Positions 1 to 8,960 of a DNA stretch of 64,000 bases are shown one piece after another; position 1 is the first letter of the stretch, and every line of letters starts with the position of its first letter. This DNA comes from Streptomyces sp. Tue 6430 (GTDB lineage Bacteria; Actinomycetota; Actinomycetes; Streptomycetales; Streptomycetaceae). Made by a program: the position numbers and the translations under genes. The notes beneath the pieces are model-generated. The model saw nothing but the letters and a program-made list of their open reading frames with translations. It was not told where the DNA came from and searched no databases. Location of the stretch: contig JAKGSH010000010.1 in assembly GCA_021568835.1 (NCBI GenBank), forward strand, positions 1,550,001-1,614,000, given 5' to 3'.

Positions 1-667
1 CGAAGGAGCGGGGGGCGTTCTCGGCACGGTGGTCGAGCAGCATCACCGCGCCCAGGGCGACGGCGAGGACGCCGACGGGCACGTTGATGAAGAACACCGA
101 CTGCCAGTTGACGTGCTCGACGAGGACGCCGCCGAGGATCGGGCCGCCGGCGGTGGAGGCGCCGATGACCATGCCCCAGATGCCGATGGCCATGTTGAGC
201 TTCTCGGCCGGGAAGGTGGCGCGGAGCAGACCGAGCGCGGCCGGCATGAGCAGGGCGCCGAACAGGCCCTGCAGGACGCGGAAGGTGACGACGAGCGCGA
301 TGCTGTCGGACAGGCCGATCGCGCCGGAGGCGGCGGCGAAGCCGACGACGCCTATCAGGAAGGTCTGGCGGTGGCCGAAGCGGTCACCGAGCTTGCCGGC
401 GGTGATGAGGGAGACCGCGAGGGCGAGGAAGTAGGCGTTGGTGATCCACTGCACCTCGGCGAAGGTGGCGCCGAGGTCCTTGGCGATGGCCGGGTTGGCG
501 ATGGCCACGATCGTGCCGTCGAGGGCCACCATCATGACCCCGACGGCGACGGTGATGAGCGTGAACCACGGGTGGCCGCGCAGCCCCTCGGCCGGTGGCT
601 GGTCCGACGGGGTGGAGGGCGATTTGTCCCCCGGTCCCGTCGCGTCGATGGTGGTCTGACTAGTCAT
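1..667 (-). CDS. MFS drug transporter, DHA2 (EmrB/QacA) type, 3' end outside the window
   Basis: Proton-driven membrane exporter of the 14-TM drug:H+ antiporter family, probably pumping out a toxic compound. The visible 222 residues begin with a Pro/Ser/Thr-rich cytoplasmic tail and then TM1 (HPWFTLITVAVGVMMVALDG). The DHA2 signature follows: VQWITNAYFLALA, then the loop 2-3 motif GKLGDRFGHR, then further helices with LQGLFGALLMPAALG and GGPILGGVLVE. The start ATG is the first in frame. The gene is transcribed away from a TetR gene 112 bp off, the usual layout for a repressor and its exporter. The C-terminal half lies outside the window, so the substrate class cannot be judged. Confidence 0.9.
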   Translation of the reverse strand, partial: MTSQTTIDATGPGDKSPSTPSDQPPAEGLRGHPWFTLITVAVGVMMVALDGTIVAIANPAIAKDLGATFAEVQWITNAYFLALAVSLITAGKLGDRFGHRQTFLIGVVGFAAASGAIGLSDSIALVVTFRVLQGLFGALLMPAALGLLRATFPAEKLNMAIGIWGMVIGASTAGGPILGGVLVEHVNWQSVFFINVPVGVLAVALGAVMLLDHRAENAPRSF

Positions 668-779
668 GTGTTCGAGGCTAATGACAGCCACTGACAGATG
701 ACAAACTGATTCACAAGTCGGCAACTGACACGTCACCCGCCGCTCGCCCGCAGGGTGACCGGCGGAAGGAGAGGGGCGC
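668..779. promoter_or_regulatory. Divergent promoter region between exporter and TetR gene with four TGACA repeats
   Basis: The 112-bp gap carries TGACA at 682, 692, 699 and 726. The first three are packed into 22 bp where the exporter promoter should lie. This is a plausible binding region for the adjacent TetR regulator. The sites are direct rather than inverted repeats, so the assignment is inference. Confidence 0.35.
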
Positions 780-1426
780 ATGGAGACCACCGCGCCGCGG
801 CCCGGGCTGCGGGAGATGAAGAAGCGTCGCACCCGGGACGACCTGTTGCGGGCGGCCGTCGGCCTGTTCACCTCGCAGGGGTACGAGCGGACGACCGTCG
901 ACGAGATCGCGGAGGCCGTGGACGTCTCGCAGCGCACCTTCTTCCGCCACTTCGCCGGCAAGGAGGAGGCCGCCCTCGCCCTGGAGGGCATCACGGTGGC
1001 GCGCTTCGTCGAGGGGGTGCGGGCCCGCCCGGCCCACGAGGCGCCGATGGAGGCCCTGCGGCAGGCCGTCCTGGAGGAGTGGAGCTCCCTCAGCGACGCC
1101 GTCGAGTCGATCGTGCCCGTCGAGCTGTACCTGCGCATGCACCGGGTGATCGAGTCGACCCCGGCCCTGCTCGCCGCCCATCTGCGGCGCTCCGCGGAGA
1201 CCGAGGAGGCGATCGCGCGGGTGCTCGCGGAACGGGAGGGGCTCGACGTGGACGCCGACCCGCGGCCGCGGCTGGCGGTGGCCCTCTTCGGGGCGGTGAT
1301 GCGGGTGACGGAACGGCAGTGGGCCACGAGCGGGACTTCAGCCCGGAGGGGATGCGCGACCTGACGTCCCGGCACCTCGATCAGGTGGGACCGGCCCTGC
1401 TGGGAAACTGGCGCGCCGGATCGTGA
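780..1426 (+). CDS. TetR family regulator, frameshifted as read near 1332
   Basis: Likely repressor of the divergent exporter. The N-terminal HTH is intact: RDDLLRAAVGLFTSQGYERTTVDEIAEAVDVS followed by QRTFFRHFAGKEEA, at about residues 17-65. The good reading frame breaks at a GGG run (1332-1334). As read, the protein ends in an unlikely tail at 1364. Adding one G restores S-G-D-F and joins the N-terminal part to an ordinary TetR C-terminus (EGMRDLTSRHLDQVG, ending NWRAGS at 1426), giving about 215 residues. The start ATG has GGAAGGAGAGG just upstream. The break is more likely a sequence error than a real mutation, because ten other genes here show the same type of break. Confidence 0.8.
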
Positions 1427-1431
1427 CGTAC

Positions 1432-1470
1432 GGTGTGCCGACGTGCTGCGGTGAGGGTGTGCCGACGTGC
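1432..1470. repeat. Two copies of a 15-bp direct repeat
   Basis: GGTGTGCCGACGTGC occurs at 1432-1446 and again at 1456-1470, a 24-bp period, in the 240-bp gap between the TetR gene and the hydrolase. The rest of the gap shows nothing I recognise. Confidence 0.6.
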
Positions 1471-1666
1471 GGCAGCCGCTGCGGTGGTGGTCCGGCTGCG
1501 GCGATGTCGGCCCGGTGCGGGTGCGCGGCCTCGCGCGCCGACCCGGCCCGGTCGGCGGACGACACGGAACCCGAGAGGTGTCATGCCCATCGACACCCCG
1601 GGCGAAACGTGATCCGTGTCACTCATGCCGCCCGAGACCTTCTCGTTCTCCTAGTGTGTCCTCCCA

Positions 1667-2884
1667 GTGACTTCCTTCGACACCTCCCCGCAACTGACGG
1701 CATGGCGCGCGCTGCTCGCACTGGCCGTGGTGTTCGTGATGCTGGCGACCACCGGCTGGACCGCCGTGCACCGGCACGGGGGGACCACCGCGCTCAAGAC
1801 CTCGCTCACCGCATGGGAGCGCGGCCGGGTCGCCGGGCGGCAGCTGCCCGACCCGCAGGCGGCCCCGGCCCGGCTCTCGGCGTTCTTCGCCTCGCTCACC
1901 GCGGCCCAGCGCGCCGGGCTCGCCGAGCGCTACCCCCTCGCCGTCGGCAACATGAACGGCGCCCCCGCCGGGCTGCGCTACCGCGCCAACCGCATCGCGC
2001 TCCAGGAGCAGATCGGGGTCGAGCGGGCCCGGATGCGGGACGAGCGGCTCTCGCCCGCCGGGCAGTACGAGGCCGGGCGGCGCATGCACCGCTTCGAGTC
2101 GATGACCGACGCCGGCCGCCAGATCCTCGCCTTCGACCCCGAGGGCAGCGGCCGGGTCGCCGAGGTGTTCGGCGACCTCGACCGCGCCGAACGCGTCTCC
2201 GTCGTCGTCCCCGGCGTGGACACGGCACTGCTCACCTTCCAGCGCACCCACCGCAAGTACTCGGCACCCGCCGGCATGGCCGAGGCGCTGTACTCGGCCG
2301 AGCGCGAGGCGCGCCCCGCGACGCGGACCGCCGTCATCGCCTGGGCCGACTACACCTCGCCGGCCGGGCTCGGCATCGACTCGGCCACCGCGATGCGCGC
2401 CGAGCGCGGCGCCGTGCGGCTGAACGCCCTGGTGCGCGGACTGCCCGGCACCTCCCCCGTCTCCCTGTTCTGCCACAGCTACGGCTCCGTGGTGTGCGGG
2501 GTCGCCGCGCACACCCTGCCGGACCGGGTGGCCGACATCGCCGTCGCCGGCAGCCCCGGGATGCGGGTGGAGAACGCCGCGCAGCTGGGCACCGGCGCCC
2601 GGGTGTGGGCGATGCGGGACCCCGACGACTGGGTGCAGGACGTGCCCTACCTGGAACTGGGCGGCCTGGGGCACGGCGAGGACCCGGTGGCCTCCGGGTT
2701 CGGCGCGCGGGTGCTGTCGGCCCGCGAGGCCGAGGGCCACGGGGGCTACTTCGTGCCCGGCACGGACAGCCTGCGCAACTTCGCGGACATCGGCACCGGC
2801 GCCTACGACGCGGTGCGGTGCGCCGGCGGGAACGACGCGTGCCGGGAGGATCTGTCCGGCGCGACGACGGCCGGACGCGCGTAG
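1667..2884 (+). CDS. Secreted or membrane-anchored alpha/beta hydrolase (DUF1023-like)
   Basis: A 405-residue protein with an N-terminal hydrophobic segment at about residues 12-33 (WRALLALAVVFVMLATTGWT), so probably exported or anchored. The C-terminal half is an alpha/beta-hydrolase of the DUF1023 type common in actinobacteria. It has a strand VSVVVPGVDT, a nucleophile elbow C-H-S-Y-G-S in LFCHSYGSVVCG, and a late His in GHGGYFVPG. The helical, Arg-rich stretch at residues 85-165 is typical of these proteins. The substrate is unknown; esterase or lipase is a guess from the fold. The start is a GTG with no strong ribosome site, but no better start precedes the hydrophobic segment. It stands alone, 67 bp from the next gene. 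Confidence 0.75.
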   Translation: MTSFDTSPQLTAWRALLALAVVFVMLATTGWTAVHRHGGTTALKTSLTAWERGRVAGRQLPDPQAAPARLSAFFASLTAAQRAGLAERYPLAVGNMNGAPAGLRYRANRIALQEQIGVERARMRDERLSPAGQYEAGRRMHRFESMTDAGRQILAFDPEGSGRVAEVFGDLDRAERVSVVVPGVDTALLTFQRTHRKYSAPAGMAEALYSAEREARPATRTAVIAWADYTSPAGLGIDSATAMRAERGAVRLNALVRGLPGTSPVSLFCHSYGSVVCGVAAHTLPDRVADIAVAGSPGMRVENAAQLGTGARVWAMRDPDDWVQDVPYLELGGLGHGEDPVASGFGARVLSAREAEGHGGYFVPGTDSLRNFADIGTGAYDAVRCAGGNDACREDLSGATTAGRA

Positions 2885-2950
2885 AGACGCGGGAATCGCG
2901 GCGCGCACGGGCGGGGGACGAAGAGGCGGGTGCCGCATACGATGAGCCGC

Positions 2951-3805
2951 ATGGGTGACGTACTGGCCGGATTTCATGCCGCCTGGGAGTTCGAGTCCGA
3001 CTCCGTCCTCATCCGCTACGAACGGGGCATCCGCGCGCCCAGGCTGTTCTCCGCGCTGGGCGAGCGCCGCATCCCGCTGGCGGCGATCGGGGCGGTCGCG
3101 CTCGAGCCGGGGAAGCGCGGGACGGTGGTGCTGCGCCTCACGCCGCGGCCCGGCGCCGACCCGCTGGCCGAGGCCGCGGCGGGGCAGCTGAAGGAGGCCT
3201 CGGACCCCTACCGGCTGGTGCTGCCCGCCGAGCGGGACGCGCTCGCGGAGTACTACGCCGACGAGCTGCGCGCGGGGCTGACGGAGTCCGGGCCGGCCGA
3301 GAGGTTCCTGGTGGCCGCGCCGGAGGTGCCGCTGTCGTTCAAGGCGTACGACGCGAAGGCGTCCTTCGACGGGCGGACCGTGCGGTTCCGCTGGTCCTGG
3401 ACGGGCGCCTCGTCCACGAAGTGGAAGGCCGGCGACCAGAGTTTCGCGGTGTCCGGGCTGAGCGGGGTGGAGTGGCGCTCCCCCGAGGTCTTCGAGGGGT
3501 ACCTGCGGCTGCTGCGGGCGCAGGACCCGCCGGCGCAGCCGGACCAGGACCCGGCCGCCGTGGTGTTCGGGCTGGGCTACGGCGCCGTGCACGAGTCGCT
3601 GCCGTTCGCGGCGGCCGTGCTGTCCGCGGTGCGTGGACGCGGGCCCACGCCCACGCCCACGCCTGCGGTGGCGACCCCGGGCCCGCGCCGCGGCCCGGCG
3701 GACGTGGCCGAGCGGATCCGTCACCTCGGCGAACTCCACCGGGCCGGGCTGGTCACCGACGAGGAGTTCTCCGCGAAGAAGGCGGAGCTGCTCGCGGAGC
3801 TGTAG
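2951..3805 (+). CDS. DUF4429 domain protein with C-terminal SHOCT motif
   Basis: 284 residues. The first two thirds contain two similar beta-rich units that read like the DUF4429 repeat: GFHAAWEFESDSVLIRYERG near the start and DAKASFDGRTVRFRW in the middle. After a Pro/Thr linker the C-terminus is a SHOCT helix pair (AERIRHLGELHRAGLVTDEE followed by FSAKKAELLAEL), a short module often found at the end of bacterial PH-like proteins. There are no membrane segments or catalytic motifs. Function is unknown; a lipid- or protein-binding role is possible from the PH-like look. The start ATG at 2951 was chosen over in-frame ATGs at 2930 and 2942 because the domain begins immediately after it. Confidence 0.75.
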   Translation: MGDVLAGFHAAWEFESDSVLIRYERGIRAPRLFSALGERRIPLAAIGAVALEPGKRGTVVLRLTPRPGADPLAEAAAGQLKEASDPYRLVLPAERDALAEYYADELRAGLTESGPAERFLVAAPEVPLSFKAYDAKASFDGRTVRFRWSWTGASSTKWKAGDQSFAVSGLSGVEWRSPEVFEGYLRLLRAQDPPAQPDQDPAAVVFGLGYGAVHESLPFAAAVLSAVRGRGPTPTPTPAVATPGPRRGPADVAERIRHLGELHRAGLVTDEEFSAKKAELLAEL

Positions 3806-3869
3806 CGGACGCCCGACGGGAGCCGCGGACGCCCGCCAGGAACAGGCGCCCGCCAAGAGCGGGCTCCCG

Positions 3870-4894
3870 TCAGGAACGGGCCTCCCGGCCGGCCGAGGTG
3901 AACGTCATGTCGGCGTACCGGTCGCCCGCGACCTTGCCCGCGATCGGTTCCAGGAGCGCCAGGTCGTCCGCGCTCAGTTCCAGGGCCGTCGCCCGGACGT
4001 TCTCCTCCACCCGGCCCGCCTTCCGCGTCCCGGGATCGGCACGACCGGCAGGCCGTGGACGCCGGCCCGCAGCTGGACCCAGGCCAGCGCTATCTGGGCC
4101 GGGGTGGCGTCGTGGGCCCGGGCGACCGCGCGGACCGGCTCCAGCAGGGCCGCGTTGGCCGCCGCGTTCTCGCCGGTGAAGCGGGGCTGCCGGCGGCGGA
4201 AGTCGTCGGCGGTGAGGTCCTTGTCGGCGTCGGCGAAGGAGCCGGTGAGGAAGCCCCGGCCGAGCGGGGAGTACGGCACGAGCGCCACACCCAGCTCACG
4301 GGCGGCCGGCACCACCCGGTCCTCGATGTCCCGGCTGAACAGCGACCATTCCGACTGCACGGCGGCGATCGGGTGCACGCCCTGCGCGGTCCGCAGCTCG
4401 TCGGCCGTGACCTCGCTCAGGCCCAGGTGCCTGACCTTGCCCTCGCGCACCAGCTCGGCCATCACGCCGACGGTGTCCTCGATCGGCACCTCGGGATCGC
4501 GCCGGTGCATGTAGTAGAGGTCGATGACGTCGACGTCGAGGCGCTTCAGGCTGGCCTCGACGGCCCGGCGGACGTAGGGCGCGTCGTTGCGGACGACCCG
4601 GCGGGTCGGGTCGTCCGCCGGGATCGACAGGGCGAACTTGGTGGCGACGACCACCTCGTCGCGGTGCGCCCGGAAGAAGGGGGCGAGGAACTCCTCGTTG
4701 GCGCCGGCGCCGTACGCGTCCGCCGTGTCGTACAGGGTGACGCCCAGCTCCAGGGCGCGCTCCAGGGCGGCCCGTGACTCCTTCGCGTCGGAGGGGCCGT
4801 AGGCGAAACTCATTCCCATGCAGCCGAGGCCCTGGAGGCCCACCTCGGGGCCCGTGTCGCCGAGTCGTGCCGTGGGGATCCTGCTGTCGGTCAT
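3870..4894 (-). CDS. Aldo/keto reductase, frameshifted as read near 4030
   Basis: NADPH-dependent oxidoreductase of the AKR superfamily (AKR11/13-like). It shows GLGCMGMSFAYG at the start, the catalytic Asp/Tyr region DTADAYGAGANEEF, Lys in ATKFALS, His in YYMHRRDPEVPIEDT, and the late strand GLPVVPIPG. As read, the frame derails after VPIPG at a CCC run (4029-4031 on the plus strand) and stops at 3974. Adding one base continues the family's normal end (T-R-K-A-G-R-V-E-E-N-V, then ELSADDLALLE) to a stop at 3870, about 341 residues. The start ATG overlaps the stop of the upstream MerR gene by 4 bp (ATGA), so the two are translationally coupled and the MerR protein probably controls the pair. 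Confidence 0.85.
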
Positions 4895-5394
4895 CGGGTC
4901 CTCTCCGCTTCGTACGCCCCGGTGGCGTCCGAGTAGAACGTGATCTTCCGGTCGAGTACGGCGAGCGTGTCCTGGAGCTCGGCGATGCGCGCCCGCACGT
5001 CCCGGCGGGTCTGTTCGAGCAGCTCGCGCCGCTCGCCGAACGTGTGCTCGCCCGCCCGCACCAGCTCCGCGTACCGGACCATGTCGGCGACCGGCATGCC
5101 GGTCAGCCGCAGCTTGCCGACGAGGGCGAGCCAGTCCAGGTCGCGGTTGCTGTAGCGGCGCTGGCCGGTGTGCGAGCGGTCGACGTGGGCCATCAGCCCG
5201 ATCCGCTCGTACCAGCGCAGGGTGTGCGCCGTCAGGCCGGTGAAGGCGACCACCTCGCTGATCGTGTAGCTGTCCCGCCCGTCGGGGCGGGGATGCCCCG
5301 GTGGCGGGGCGGAGCAGGCGTCCGCGGGGGTCCGGCCCTCTTCGGTGGTCCGTCCTTCTTCTGTGGTCACGGGTGTGGTCTGCAACACCGTCAT
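4891..5394 (-). CDS. MerR family transcriptional regulator
   Basis: 167 residues. After a short acidic N-tail comes the MerR winged-helix: YTISEVVAFTGLTAHTLRWY then ERIGLMAHVDR, and the second HTH wing GQRRYSNRDLDWLALVGKLR. A dimerising coiled coil follows (RRELLEQTRRDVRARIAELQ). There is no cysteine cluster, so it is not a metal or redox sensor; a small organic or stress signal is more likely. It overlaps the downstream aldo/keto reductase by 4 bp. The N-tail contains a tandem copy of T-T-E-E-G-R encoded by a direct DNA repeat. A textbook MerR promoter sits just upstream. The start ATG at 5394 is the one that follows this promoter. Confidence 0.9.
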   Translation of the reverse strand: MTVLQTTPVTTEEGRTTEEGRTPADACSAPPPGHPRPDGRDSYTISEVVAFTGLTAHTLRWYERIGLMAHVDRSHTGQRRYSNRDLDWLALVGKLRLTGMPVADMVRYAELVRAGEHTFGERRELLEQTRRDVRARIAELQDTLAVLDRKITFYSDATGAYEAERTR

Positions 5395-5401
5395 GGCCTC
5401 C

Positions 5402-5432
5402 ACGCTAGGACCTTCGAGCGCACTCCAGGCAA
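5402..5432 (-). promoter_or_regulatory. MerR-type promoter with 19-bp spacer and dyad operator
   Basis: Reading the minus strand: -35 TTGCCT (5427-5432), 19-bp spacer, -10 TAGCGT (5402-5407). The plus strand at 5411-5429 reads CCTTCGAGCGCACTCCAGG, a dyad of the form CCT..GAG.GC.CTC..AGG that fills the spacer. An over-long 19-bp spacer with a centred dyad is the hallmark of promoters that MerR proteins activate by untwisting. It lies just before the MerR start, so autoregulation of the MerR-reductase pair is expected. Confidence 0.75.
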
Positions 5433-5470
5433 GCGAACGCGGCAAGAAGGCCGAAGGTAGGCTCACGGCC

Positions 5471-6306
5471 ATGTCGCTCACGAGCCTCGCGCTGATCGAG
5501 AACTGGCCGGTCCCCTCCGCCGCAGCGGGCGTCGTCCGGGCCGACGGTACGGTCCTGGGCACGCACGGCCCCGCCGGCCGGCGTTTCCCGTTGGCCTCCG
5601 TGACCAAGCCGCTGACCGCGTACGCCGCCCTCGTCGCGTACGAGGAGGGGGCGGTCGAGCTGGACGAGCCGGCCGGGCCGCCCGGGGCGACCGTCCGTCA
5701 CCTCCTCGCGCACACCTCCGGGCTGGCCTTCGACGAGCACCGCACGACCGCGCCGCCCGGGACCGGCGGCTGTACTCCAACGCCGGCTTCGAGCAGCTCG
5801 GGGACCACATCGCGAAGGCGACGGACATCCCGTTCGCGGAGTACCTGCGGCAGGCGGTGCTGGAGCCGCTCGGGATGACGGCGACCTCGCTGGAGGGCTC
5901 GCCCGCGAAGGACGGCGTGTCGAGCGTCGAGGACCTGCTGCGGTTCGCCGCCGAGGTGCAGGCGCCGCGGCTGCTGGACCCGCGGACGGTGGCGGCGGCG
6001 ATGACCGTCCAATATCCGGGCACCAAGGGCGTGTTGCCGGGATACGGCCACCAGAACCCCAACGACTGGGGGCTCGGCTTCGAGATCCGGGACTCCAAGT
6101 CGCCGCACTGGACGGGCGGTTCGTCCTCACTGCGGACGTTCGGGCACTTCGGTCAGTCCGGCACGTTCCTGTGGGTCGACCCCGACGCGGGAGCGGCCTG
6201 CGTGGCCCTGACGGACCGGGCGTTCGGGCCCTGGGCCGTCGAGGCGTGGCCGGTGTTCACGGACGCGGTGCTCGGTGAGGTGCGGGGCTCCGGTCCCGCC
6301 CGCTGA
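5471..6306 (+). CDS. Serine beta-lactamase-like hydrolase (class C fold), frameshifted as read near 5760
   Basis: Serine hydrolase of the beta-lactamase/DD-peptidase fold. The nucleophile motif S-x-x-K is S-V-T-K in FPLASVTKPLTAYAAL, and the second motif Y-x-N is LYSNAGFEQLG. The third motif lies near the C-terminus (FGHFGQSGTFLWVDP, an H-x-G type). No signal peptide is seen, so it is probably a cytoplasmic esterase-like enzyme rather than a drug-inactivating lactamase. The frame breaks at a GGG run (5759-5761). Adding one G gives P-G-D-R-R-L-Y-S-N and joins the two halves into about 278 residues. It is divergent from the MerR gene. Confidence 0.8.
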
Positions 6307-6378
6307 CCCCTGCGTCGGCCACCTCCGCTAACCTCCCTCTGCACACAGCACCCACTGCGCGGATCTCGGGGGAGAGCA

Positions 6379-8202
6379 ATGACAGGCGTTCAACGGGGCG
6401 GCGAGTTCCGTCCGTTGGAGAGCGGCGACCCGACGTCGGTGGCGGGCTACCGGCTGGCGGCCCGGCTCGGCGCGGGCGGCATGGGCACGGTGTACCTGTC
6501 GTACACGCCCGGCGGGCACCCGATCGCGCTCAAGACGATCCGTCCGGAACTGGGCGAGGACCCCGAGTTCCGCCGCCGGTTCCGCCAGGAGGTGCAGGCG
6601 GCGCAGCGCGTGCAGGGCCTCTACACCGCGCCGGTCATCGACTACGACACCGAGGGCGAGCGGCCCTGGCTGGCCACCGCCTACGTGGCCGGGCCCTCGC
6701 TGGCCGCGGCCGTCGGCGAGCACGGGCCGCTGCCGGCGGAGTCGGTCCTGCTGCTGCTCGCGGGGATGGCCGAGGCGCTGTCGGTGATCCACCGGGCGGA
6801 CATCGTCCACCGCGACCTCAAGCCGTCCAACGTGCTGCTCGCCTCCGACGGTCCGCGGGTCATCGACTTCGGCATCGCCCGCGCCGCCGACGCCACCGCG
6901 CTGACCGGCACCGGCGTCTCCATCGGCACCCCCGCTTTCATGTCGCCCGAGCAGGCCGCCGGCAAGAAGGTCATGGCCGCCTCCGACGTCTTCGCCCTCG
7001 GTCAGGTGGCCGTGTTCGCGGCGCGGGGCACCGGGGCGTACGGGGACGGGCCCTCCCACGCGGTGCTGTACCGGATCGTCCACGAGGAACCCGATCTCGA
7101 CGGACTCCCCGAGCACCTCGGCTTCATCGCCCGCTGCCTGGCCAAGGACCCGGCCGGGCGTCCCTCCCCCGCCGAGATCATCGCCCTGTGCCAGGAGGCG
7201 TCGCCGACGCCGCTGCGCCAGTCCGGCTCGTGGCTGCCGGAGGCCATCGCCGCGCAGATCACCCAGCGGGTGTCGGCGTCGGCCGCGCTGGCGTCGGCCC
7301 CGGCCGTCCCCACGCCCACGGTGCCGGCCACCCCGGCCGACCCGACCCCGACCCCGCACACCCCGACGTCCCCGTCCGTGCACGCGGCCCCCACGACCGC
7401 CGCCCCGCAGGTGCCGGCGACGGCGACGCCGTCGTTCGGCCCCGTCGTCCCGCTGCCCCGGCCGCAGGCCCCGTTCCCGCCGTCGTACGGCCCGCCGACC
7501 CCGCCGCGGCCGCCCTTCACCCACCAGCAGCCCGCCTGGCGTCCGCAACCCCTGCCGCTGCCGCCGAAGCGGAACCAGGCCGGCAAGTGGATCGCGATCG
7601 TCGTCGGGACGGTGATGGGCCTGTTCTGGCTCGGCAGCTGCGCGTCGGCCCTCGTCAGGGGCATCGATGACTCGTCGGACTCCTACGGGGACAGCTCCGC
7701 CACCAGCGGCGGCACCGACAGGGGCAGCGGCACCGGCAGCGGCTCGGGGAGCACCCGGGCACAGCCCGACCCCACTCCGGTCACCTACCGGGGCGTCAAC
7801 ATCCCCGAGAGCTACTCCGTGCGGTTCGCGGACGCGCCGCCGAAGCCGTTCGAGGCCCCCGACGGCAGCAGTCCCCGCTACGAGTCGGACAGCGACCTCT
7901 ACTACTACGACGGCGGCGGCTGGGACAACGATCCCCTGCTGGGCAGCAGCGGCGAGAAGGTCGTCCTGCTGAACAACGCCCAGAAGGGCTCGCTGGCCAC
8001 CTGCCGTGCCGAGACCCGGTACACCAAGGAGATCAAGCTCTCCCAGGTGTCCAAGGGGTCGCAGCTGTGCGTGCACAGCTCCTCCGGCCACATCGCCCTG
8101 GTCACCTTCAAGGGCAGGGCGCCGGAGAACGACCCCAGCGACTACGTGTCGGTGGACATCACGGTGTGGCGCAACGCGGAGGACCCGAGCGCCGTGGAGT
8201 AG
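6379..8202 (+). CDS. Membrane-anchored Ser/Thr protein kinase (Hanks type)
   Basis: 607 residues. The N-terminal kinase domain (about 20-270) has the glycine loop LGAGGMGTVYLS, ATP-binding Lys52 (ALKTI), catalytic H-R-D-L-K-P-S-N with Asp146, D-F-G with Asp163, and the activation loop ending GTPAFMSPEQA. A long Pro/Thr/Ala-rich juxtamembrane linker (about 300-400) leads to one membrane helix (about 404-425, WIAIVVGTVMGLFWLGSCA). Outside is a Ser/Gly linker and a roughly 150-residue domain rich in acidic and aromatic residues, with two Cys that could pair (LATCRAE and SQLCVHS). There are no PASTA repeats, so it is not a PknB homologue. Residues 1-270 should be cytoplasmic. The start has GGGGGAGAG 4 bp upstream. 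The 3' end is 6 bp from the convergent pirin gene. Confidence 0.92.
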   Translation: MTGVQRGGEFRPLESGDPTSVAGYRLAARLGAGGMGTVYLSYTPGGHPIALKTIRPELGEDPEFRRRFRQEVQAAQRVQGLYTAPVIDYDTEGERPWLATAYVAGPSLAAAVGEHGPLPAESVLLLLAGMAEALSVIHRADIVHRDLKPSNVLLASDGPRVIDFGIARAADATALTGTGVSIGTPAFMSPEQAAGKKVMAASDVFALGQVAVFAARGTGAYGDGPSHAVLYRIVHEEPDLDGLPEHLGFIARCLAKDPAGRPSPAEIIALCQEASPTPLRQSGSWLPEAIAAQITQRVSASAALASAPAVPTPTVPATPADPTPTPHTPTSPSVHAAPTTAAPQVPATATPSFGPVVPLPRPQAPFPPSYGPPTPPRPPFTHQQPAWRPQPLPLPPKRNQAGKWIAIVVGTVMGLFWLGSCASALVRGIDDSSDSYGDSSATSGGTDRGSGTGSGSGSTRAQPDPTPVTYRGVNIPESYSVRFADAPPKPFEAPDGSSPRYESDSDLYYYDGGGWDNDPLLGSSGEKVVLLNNAQKGSLATCRAETRYTKEIKLSQVSKGSQLCVHSSSGHIALVTFKGRAPENDPSDYVSVDITVWRNAEDPSAVE

Positions 8203-8208
8203 GCCCGC

Positions 8209-8864
8209 TCAGGCCTCCATCGCCCAGATCAGCACCTCGGCCGGGCCCGCCCCGGCCACCAGTTCCAGGTCCTCCTCGTCGGCGGCGCGCACCGCGTCCC
8301 CCGGCCCCAGCTCGTGCGGGCCGAGCCGGACGGTGCCGCCGACGACGTGGACGTAGACCCGCGCCGCGTCCGGCACGGCGGTCCGCTCCCCCGCCGCCGG
8401 CCGCCGTACGTGGAGCATCGCGCCCGCCTCCGGGACGGCGTACGGCGTGGCGTCGGAAATGCCGCGGACGAGGTCGTAGGCCGGCTCGCCGCCCGGCTCC
8501 AGGGGGCCAGCCACATCTGCACGAAGGTCAGCGGGCCGTCGCCGTCGTTGCGTTCGACGTGCCGCACCCCGGCCGCCGAGCTGAGCCGCTGCACGTCGCC
8601 GGGGCGCACCCGCGTCTCGTGGCCGGCCGAGTCTCGGTGGGTCAGCTCGCCCTCGACCACCCACGTGACGATCTCGGTGTGGCTGTGGGGGTGTTCGGCG
8701 AAGCCGGCGCCGGGCGCCAGCCGTTCCTCGTTGCAGGCGACCAGGGCGCCGAAGCGGAGGTTGCCGGGGTCGTAGTGGGGACCGAAGGAGAAGGCGTGCC
8801 GGGTGCCGATGCCGGCCGCCGGGTCCCCGCCGGGGTAGCGCTCGTCGGCGCGGCGTACGTCCAT
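8209..8864 (-). CDS. Pirin-like bicupin protein, frameshifted as read near 8504
   Basis: Pirin family; some members are quercetinases or redox-responsive regulators. The N-terminal cupin carries the metal motif: RHAFSFGPHYDPGN and GFAEHPHSHTEIVTWVVEG, i.e. His, His, His/Glu ligands, then a second beta block with PGDVQRLSSAAGVRHVERN. The frame breaks in VQMWLAP at a GGGGG run (8502-8506, plus strand). One extra base gives W-L-A-P-L-E-P-G-G-E-P and joins the C-terminal half, which ends in VLIWAMEA. The repaired length is about 218 residues, normal for the short actinobacterial pirins. It is convergent with the kinase gene. Confidence 0.82.
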
Positions 8865-8960
8865 CACGCCGACCACGGTAGACCCGGCGCGGACCGGGCG
8901 GTGACCGCACCCGTGACCCGCCCACGCACGCGCACGTCCCGATGAGGCAGTCTTGTCCAC

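Noticed and set aside
6328..8091. 587-codon open frame antisense to the Ser/Thr kinase
   Set aside because: Shadow of the kinase gene, with no motif and no start signal.
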